Below are positions 57,714 through 61,988 of a DNA stretch of 61,988 bases, piece after piece. Each line of letters starts with the position of its first letter. Positions within the stretch are counted from its first letter, which is position 1. The notes below the pieces were generated by a model, which was given only the letters and a program-made list of their open reading frames with translations, had not been told where the DNA came from and did no database searches. The translations under genes were made by a program, and so were the position numbers. This DNA comes from Nitrincola alkalisediminis (lineage in GTDB: Bacteria > Pseudomonadota > Gammaproteobacteria > Pseudomonadales > Balneatricaceae), in the NCBI RefSeq assembly GCF_009821115.1, contig NZ_VYTY01000016.1, forward strand, positions 1-61,988, given 5' to 3'.

Positions 57714-57744
57714 AAATGCCACCCGTTAGGTGCAGGTGGCATTT
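57714..57744 (-). terminator. Terminator after fliC
   Basis: AAATGCCACC and GGTGGCATTT pair over 10 bp about 26 bases past the fliC stop, with A and T tracts at the stem base. It probably limits read-through from the abundant flagellin message into flaG. Confidence 0.8.
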
Positions 57745-57769
57745 TAGAGTATAACCTAATGTCTCTTAA

Positions 57770-59569
57770 TTACTGAAGAAGAGACAGTACCTGCTGTGGA
57801 GCAGCATTGGCCTGAGCCAACATCGCACTACCCGCCTGCTGCAACACCTGAGCGCGTGACAGCGCTGCTGTTTCAGCCGCAAAGTCCGCATCCTCAATCC
57901 GTGAACGTGCAGCTGCAGAATTCTCGGAAATGTTCGACAGGTTGTTAATGGTGAATTCTAAACGGTTATTAACCGAACCAAGATCACCACGAGTCGAGTT
58001 CACCTGCTCCAACGCTGTGTCGATAATATCGATTGCTTTTTGAGCGCCTGCTGCAGTTGATATATCGATGTTAGCGACAGAGTTACCGACGGACTTGGCA
58101 TTATTGGTTTCTAACAATCCAGTCTTAGCCAAAGTTGCGGTATCACCTAGCTCAATTTTAATTTCTTGACCACTAACAGAATCAAGTTTAAGGCCGAAAT
58201 CTGTCCCTATCTCCACTTTACTTGCCACTACACCTGTCTGATCACTGACTTTATTAATGGCTGCTACTAAAGCATCGGTATTATTTTCTGAAGATGTACC
58301 AGCCGCCGAGTTCTCGACTGCAACATTCACACCGTTAATTTTGATATCGCCCTCAACGATATCTAATGCTGCACCACCTGCAACAGCTCCTCCTGTAATG
58401 TCTGCACCCTCTCTTGCTTGAACACCTATATTGGTTACGGCAGCAGTACCCGCTACAGTTCCAGTTGCTTGTATCTCAATATCCACATTTTTTACATTTG
58501 GGTCTGTAATAGTGAACGCGAGTTGCGCTTGACGTGTCGCACCAGTGGTACCAAAACCAACTGCATTCGAGCCAGCTTGTTGATCAGCATTACCAGCAGG
58601 AGTAGTACCTGACCCCAATACACTGATAGTAGCACCAGTATCATTTGACAAAATCAAGTTCCCATCATCATTAAGCTCAGCTTTTATCAGTCCAGCACCT
58701 TGAGCATTAATTTTATCCACTACCTCTTGCATACTACCTGTATCAACGATTTCTATCTGATTAGCTTCTGTTGATGGCCCAACAATTGAAATCGTTAATT
58801 TATCACTACCACGAATAATACCTGTACTTGTTCCGGTCGCTTCTAACTCAGTGAATGCACTCACAGTAACACCTGAGACATTTGAGTTGATTATATCGAG
58901 CGACTCTTTTAAGTTTGAAGTAGAGCTCAAGTCACCGATATTTTGCTTATTGATTGAGACTGTTAAATCATTTGCTCCATCACTACCACCGGTAATAGCG
59001 TTAAGTGCTGTATTACCACCTACCAACATAGCACTAATCAAATCACCCGCAGGCTGACCACCCAAACCTTTCGCATCTAATTTACCCACTTCAAAGCTAA
59101 TCAGCTGGTTGGATTCTGAACCGACCTGCAGACCGACCTTTCCTAAAGTACCGTCTAATAACTTTTGACCGTTGAAACTGGTGGTTTCTGCGATACGTGT
59201 CAACTCTGCTTTCAATTGAGTGACTTCCGCATTCAGGGTTGAACGGTTACCAGTATCGTAGGTTCCGTTCGCAGACTGCACAGAGAGCTCACGCATACGT
59301 TGAAGTATGTTGGTGGTTTCTTGCAATGCACCCTCAGCGGTCTGGATCATGGAGATACCGTCATTGGCGTTACGCACGGCCTGATTCAAGCCTTTGATTT
59401 GTGAAGTCATACGGTTTGCAATTGCCAAACCTGCAGCATCATCCTTAGCGGAGTTGATACGCTTACCACTGGTAAGACGTTCCATCGAGTTTTTCAAATC
59501 AGTCTGAGACAGGTTCAACTGACGCTGTGCATTGAGTGACTGAATATTTGAGTTAATTACCATAGCCAT
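57770..59569 (-). CDS. fliC: Flagellin
   Basis: Filament subunit of 599 residues. The conserved N-terminal D0/D1 ([22 protein letters not shown]...[24 protein letters not shown]) and C-terminal D1/D0 ([45 protein letters not shown]) flank a Thr/Ala/Gly-rich, Cys-free surface domain with flagellin-IN-like segments. The ATG has AGGAGA at good spacing, and a sigma-28 promoter lies about 90 bp upstream. It is the only flagellin gene in the window. Confidence 0.96.
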   Translation of the reverse strand: MAMVINSNIQSLNAQRQLNLSQTDLKNSMERLTSGKRINSAKDDAAGLAIANRMTSQIKGLNQAVRNANDGISMIQTAEGALQETTNILQRMRELSVQSANGTYDTGNRSTLNAEVTQLKAELTRIAETTSFNGQKLLDGTLGKVGLQVGSESNQLISFEVGKLDAKGLGGQPAGDLISAMLVGGNTALNAITGGSDGANDLTVSINKQNIGDLSSTSNLKESLDIINSNVSGVTVSAFTELEATGTSTGIIRGSDKLTISIVGPSTEANQIEIVDTGSMQEVVDKINAQGAGLIKAELNDDGNLILSNDTGATISVLGSGTTPAGNADQQAGSNAVGFGTTGATRQAQLAFTITDPNVKNVDIEIQATGTVAGTAAVTNIGVQAREGADITGGAVAGGAALDIVEGDIKINGVNVAVENSAAGTSSENNTDALVAAINKVSDQTGVVASKVEIGTDFGLKLDSVSGQEIKIELGDTATLAKTGLLETNNAKSVGNSVANIDISTAAGAQKAIDIIDTALEQVNSTRGDLGSVNNRLEFTINNLSNISENSAAARSRIEDADFAAETAALSRAQVLQQAGSAMLAQANAAPQQVLSLLQ

Positions 59570-59659
59570 GAGAGTCTCTCCTCAGAGTGCATCGGAATGC
59601 CCGTATGCGTCTTTATTCATCAACAGCTGACTGGCATGTCAACTGAGCTTATGATCTCT

Positions 59660-59686
59660 ATATCGCCCACTTTGTCAGAACCTTTA
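59660..59686 (-). promoter_or_regulatory. Sigma-28 (FliA) promoter of fliC
   Basis: On the minus strand TAAA (59683-59686) is followed at exactly 15 bp by GGCGATAT (59660-59667). This matches the sigma-28 consensus TAAA-N15-GCCGATAA at 4/4 and 6/8 positions. The position upstream of flagellin fits. Confidence 0.85.
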
Positions 59687-59792
59687 GAACTTTTTTCATC
59701 TTTGATTCAAAGCACCGTGGTTGAATTCAGTTATCGACTCGCGCACACTTAACTTTAGCAAAAATGTTTATTCTATCTTTGGAGACGCGTGC

Positions 59793-60116
59793 ATGACCTT
59801 AATGTCCCTAGCCGAAAAGTTATCGGACCTGACCCGACAAGCGCTGTCCTATACAGATGCAAGGGATTGGGCAGCGCTCGAGTTGCTGCAAAATGAACGG
59901 GAAAAGCTCTTGCTGCAACTACGCGATCACATCTCCGAACGCCCCGTGCAATCCGAAAAAGAAAGCCTACGTTTGGCTGAAATTCTGAAACAAATAAAAG
60001 ACGCTGATCAAGGCATGAGCCAACGCATAGAACGACTCAAATCCGAGTTGCTTGATGAAAACCATGATTTGAAAAAAGGACAGCGCATGCAGAAGGCGTA
60101 TAAGCCGTTGGGTTAA
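59793..60116 (+). CDS. fliT: FliT-like flagellar export chaperone
   Basis: A 107-residue all-helical protein with the FliT pattern: LAEKLSDLTRQALSYTDARDWAALELLQNEREKLL, then LAEILKQIKDADQGMSQRIERLKSELLDENHDLKKGQRMQKAY. FliT proteins chaperone FliD. The ATG at 59793 has GGAG at 8-nt spacing; the frame is open upstream to 59721 without a site. It is divergent from fliC rather than downstream of fliS, where fliT usually lies. The family is weakly conserved, so the name is probable, not certain. Confidence 0.75.
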   Translation: MTLMSLAEKLSDLTRQALSYTDARDWAALELLQNEREKLLLQLRDHISERPVQSEKESLRLAEILKQIKDADQGMSQRIERLKSELLDENHDLKKGQRMQKAYKPLG

Positions 60117-60220
60117 GGCGGTGTATGAACTTTGGACGGGCCCATAAACTTGCAGCCAGGTTGCTGACTCTGTTTACACACAGGCTTTTGCTTTATACGT
60201 TTAGTTCAATGCAAACCCCG

Positions 60221-60331
60221 AAAGGCACTCTGCCCATCACTTTCAGAGAGTGCATGCCGCATGGATGCGGCATTCAAGCCTACACGGACGTATTTACGGC
60301 GGCTCTCTGGAAGGGGTGGGTAGAGTGCCTA
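60221..60331 (+). repeat. 111-bp structured intergenic repeat, copy A (GGA-loop hairpins)
   Basis: The outer stem GGCACTCTGCCCA pairs with TGGGTAGAGTGCC, and the inner stem CTTTCAGAGAG with CTCTCTGGAAG. Two apical hairpins follow: ATGCCGC-ATGGAT-GCGGCAT, and TAC-ACGGAC-GTA. The second reads like the CsrA-binding consensus (ACANGGANGT). It differs from copy B at 3 of 111 positions. It lies 104 bp downstream of fliT on the same strand, and 31 bp past the stop of the nuclease gene on the other strand. The rest of 60117-60362 shows nothing I can name. Confidence 0.85.
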
Positions 60332-60362
60332 AGCTAAACAGTCAGCTAGCTCTACTAAAAAA

Positions 60363-60641
60363 TCAGTGGTTAGCTTTAAGCCTCAACTGTTCAACCTGGT
60401 CCACACTTAAACCTGACAGCTCTGCAATCATCACATCGTCCATTTCGGTCTGGGCAATAAGCTTAAGTGCCGTTTCACGCATCAGGGCTTGGCGACCTTT
60501 TTCAATGCCTTGCTCAATGCCTTTTTCAATGCCCTGTTCAAAACCACCTTCCCTCGCTTCCTTCAACAAGGTCGCTTCATCATGCATCGCCCGTTGACGC
60601 ACAAATGCCAATCGACGCTCTTCATCATCTGCACTAATCAT
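60363..60641 (-). CDS. Possible intragenic short product (RpnS-like) of the nuclease gene
   Basis: In-frame ATG inside the nuclease gene, preceded by GGAG at 9-nt spacing, giving 92 residues (MISADDEERRLAF...) that contain the GIEK repeat and the C-terminal tail. Intragenic antitoxins of this kind are described for E. coli Rpn proteins. The same site is kept in copy 2 (61941). Expression is only inferred. Confidence 0.35.
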   Translation of the reverse strand: MISADDEERRLAFVRQRAMHDEATLLKEAREGGFEQGIEKGIEQGIEKGRQALMRETALKLIAQTEMDDVMIAELSGLSVDQVEQLRLKANH

Positions 60642-61262
60642 CTTCAATCGCTCCATTGCCTTTTTAACTGGCTCATAAGGTATATCCACCATCTGAACCA
60701 GACTCTGCCAATGCTCCAGAAACTCAATCCAAAACCTCAAAGATCCCGAACTCAACTCTAATCGATCCGCCTTTTTCAGTTCGATCAAATTGACCTGCAA
60801 TTCGTTCCCTAAGCGCACATCCGGCTGCTTTTCATCTCGCATTTCAAAACGCCAAACCGCCTGTTGCTGCTGAGCCTCATTATCCATAAATAAATCAAAG
60901 TCCAGAAGATGGATCCCAACCGCTGCTTGCAGCTTGGCATAATCCATCCCCGCATCCAACTGCTCACTCAACATCCGCGCCAAATAATACGCGCTGCGCT
61001 TACCCCATGCATTGTAACGGCGTACCTGCATCTCAATATTATAGCGGTTATTCTCCGCATCCTGCGCCAGCACATCGAGAATGATGTATTTGCCTGTCAA
61101 CTCAGCTGGATTAATACTCGGATTTAACACCTCTACCGATGTAATACTCGGCAAATCTGGCCGCACATCATTGATCAAATGTACCAACAAATCTGGCGCT
61201 TCAGCAAAAATGCGCTTAAACACATAGTCATTACGGGGGTCTAACAAATCGAAGTTTTGCAT
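60363..61262 (-). CDS. Rpn family PD-(D/E)XK nuclease / putative transposase, copy 1
   Basis: 299 residues from the ATG at 61262 (AGGA upstream); the frame opens at 61271. The N-terminal PD-(D/E)XK nuclease signature is visible as DPRNDYVFKRIF..., then ILDVLAQDAENNRYNIEMQVRR (D and E-x-Q catalytic pattern). Near the C-terminus runs GFEQGIEKGIEQGIEKG, a 4-residue helical repeat typical of the family. Rpn proteins are DNA endonucleases linked to recombination; some act in phage defence with an antitoxin started inside the gene. An ATG at 60641 with GGAG upstream could start such a 92-residue product. A second copy lies directly upstream. Confidence 0.88.
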   Translation of the reverse strand: MQNFDLLDPRNDYVFKRIFAEAPDLLVHLINDVRPDLPSITSVEVLNPSINPAELTGKYIILDVLAQDAENNRYNIEMQVRRYNAWGKRSAYYLARMLSEQLDAGMDYAKLQAAVGIHLLDFDLFMDNEAQQQQAVWRFEMRDEKQPDVRLGNELQVNLIELKKADRLELSSGSLRFWIEFLEHWQSLVQMVDIPYEPVKKAMERLKMISADDEERRLAFVRQRAMHDEATLLKEAREGGFEQGIEKGIEQGIEKGRQALMRETALKLIAQTEMDDVMIAELSGLSVDQVEQLRLKANH

Positions 61263-61381
61263 GATGATCATCCTGATCTTTATATTGTTTATCCTTTAAA
61301 AGCCGTAAACCCAACTCAATGGCTGAACTTACTACCTAAACTTTAATGCTTTTAAAAAGCCAAGTACACCACAACACTCTC

Positions 61382-61492
61382 AAAGGCACTCTACCCATCA
61401 CTTTCAGAGAGTGCATGCCGCATGGATGCGGCATTCAAGCCTACACGGACGTATTTACGGCGGCTCTCTGGAAGAGGTGGGTAGAGTGCTTA
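61382..61492 (+). repeat. 111-bp structured intergenic repeat, copy B
   Basis: Same fold and 108 of 111 bases as copy A. Two of the three differences lie in the outer stem, and each keeps a pair (A-U against G-U, G-C against G-U) only if the plus strand is the RNA. It lies in the 352-bp gap 61263-61614 between the two nuclease genes. The flanks (61272-61381, 61493-61614) hold no gene or signal I can identify. Confidence 0.85.
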
Positions 61493-61614
61493 AGCCAAAC
61501 CATTGGCTTTGTGCCCCACTAACAAATCAGTGGTTGGCTTTGAAACTCAGCTGAATGACCAAATCGATGCTTCAACTTAATCTCCCAAAGATGATAAAAC
61601 ACTTCCATATCAGA

Positions 61615-61988
61615 TTAGTGCTTACCATCGTCTCGCAAAGTCATAACCTCTGATTCACTCAAACCCGACGCCTGCGCAATCTGTGCATCGGTTAAAACAT
61701 TCATTGATATTAAATTTAGAGCCGTTTCACGCATTTGGACTTGGCGACCTTTTTCAACGCCTTGTGCAATGCCTTTTTCAATTCCTTGCTCAATACCTTT
61801 TTCGATACCTTGCTCAATACCTTTTTCAATGCCCTGCTCAAAACCACCCTCTCTCGCTTCTTTCAACAAGGTCGCCTCATCATGCATCGCCCGTTGACGC
61901 ACAAACGCCAACCGACGCTCTTCATCATCTGCACTAATCATCTTCAATCGCTCCATTGCCTTTTTCACTGGCTCATAAGGTATATCCA
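61615..61988 (-). CDS. Rpn family nuclease, copy 2 (3' part, runs off the window)
   Basis: The reading frame is open at the window edge, where codons for IPYEPVKKAMERL are as in copy 1, so this is the C-terminal third of a second gene. The visible protein is identical to copy 1 from there through GFEQGIEKGIEQGIEKG. It then has 16 more residues of repeat (ending GIAQGVEK). After KGRQ it diverges to a different tail (NVLTDAQIAQASGLSESEVMTLRDDGKH). The catalytic part is outside the window. Confidence 0.85.
   Translation of the reverse strand, partial: DIPYEPVKKAMERLKMISADDEERRLAFVRQRAMHDEATLLKEAREGGFEQGIEKGIEQGIEKGIEQGIEKGIAQGVEKGRQVQMRETALNLISMNVLTDAQIAQASGLSESEVMTLRDDGKH

Noticed and set aside
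60221-61492. Insertion sequence bounded by the 111-bp repeats
   Set aside because: The repeats are direct, internally palindromic, and lie at the 3' side of each nuclease gene. No target-site duplication or IS transposase is visible; an Rpn-type gene with a structured repeat explains it better.

Overview
The window is a contiguous piece of a gammaproteobacterial chromosome. Its polar-flagellum gene set is organised as in Pseudomonas and Vibrio (fleQ-fleS-fleR, flhF-fleN, parC/parP), and the base composition is only moderately rich in GC. I read it as a marine Oceanospirillales/Pseudomonadales-type bacterium, but I cannot name a genus from sequence alone. Almost everything is encoded on the minus strand, so the gene order runs from high to low coordinates.

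Left end (1-9.2 kb): the 5' end of a 16S rRNA gene with its leader, boxA and promoter, directly downstream of murI (the same murI-rrn neighbourhood as E. coli rrnB). Upstream of it lies the housekeeping series ndk, rlmN, pilW(pilF), rodZ, hisS, yfgM, bamB, der, murI. ispG, usually between rodZ and hisS, is not there.

Region 9.2-35.8 kb: an almost unbroken chemotaxis and flagellar array. In transcription order it is fliE-F-G-H-I-J, fliK, fliL-M-N-O-P-Q-R, flhB, flhA, flhF, fleN, fliA, cheY, cheZ, cheA, cheB, parC, parP (with a long Glu-Pro repeat) and a DUF2802 gene. Three strong sigma-54 (-24/-12) promoters stand before fliE, fliK and flhA. Neither cheW nor a motCD pair is present where related clusters carry them.

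Region 35.9-50.0 kb: an acetate-uptake and activation block. It holds a DEDDh exonuclease, a DUF294/CBS/cNMP-binding protein, two sodium:solute symporters, a small unknown membrane protein, DUF4212, a transporter-histidine kinase hybrid (CrbS type), its LuxR-type response regulator (CrbR type) and acs. The block sits between fleR and fliE, which are neighbours in Pseudomonas. A shared dyad (AGAC-N4-GTCT type) precedes acs and both transporter units and is a candidate CrbR site.

Region 50.3-60.1 kb: the flagellar master regulators fleQ, fleS and fleR, then fliS, fliD, flaG and the flagellin gene fliC with a sigma-28 promoter. fliT is divergent from fliC.

Right end (60.2-62 kb): two tandem copies of an Rpn-family PD-(D/E)XK nuclease gene; the second runs off the window. 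They differ in the number of internal GIEK/GIEQ repeats and in their C-terminal tails. Each is followed by a 111-bp structured repeat. These repeats, and a related palindrome between fliS and fleQ, fold into Y-shaped hairpins with GGA in the apical loops, which resembles CsrA/RsmA-binding RNA. This is the most unusual signal in the window.
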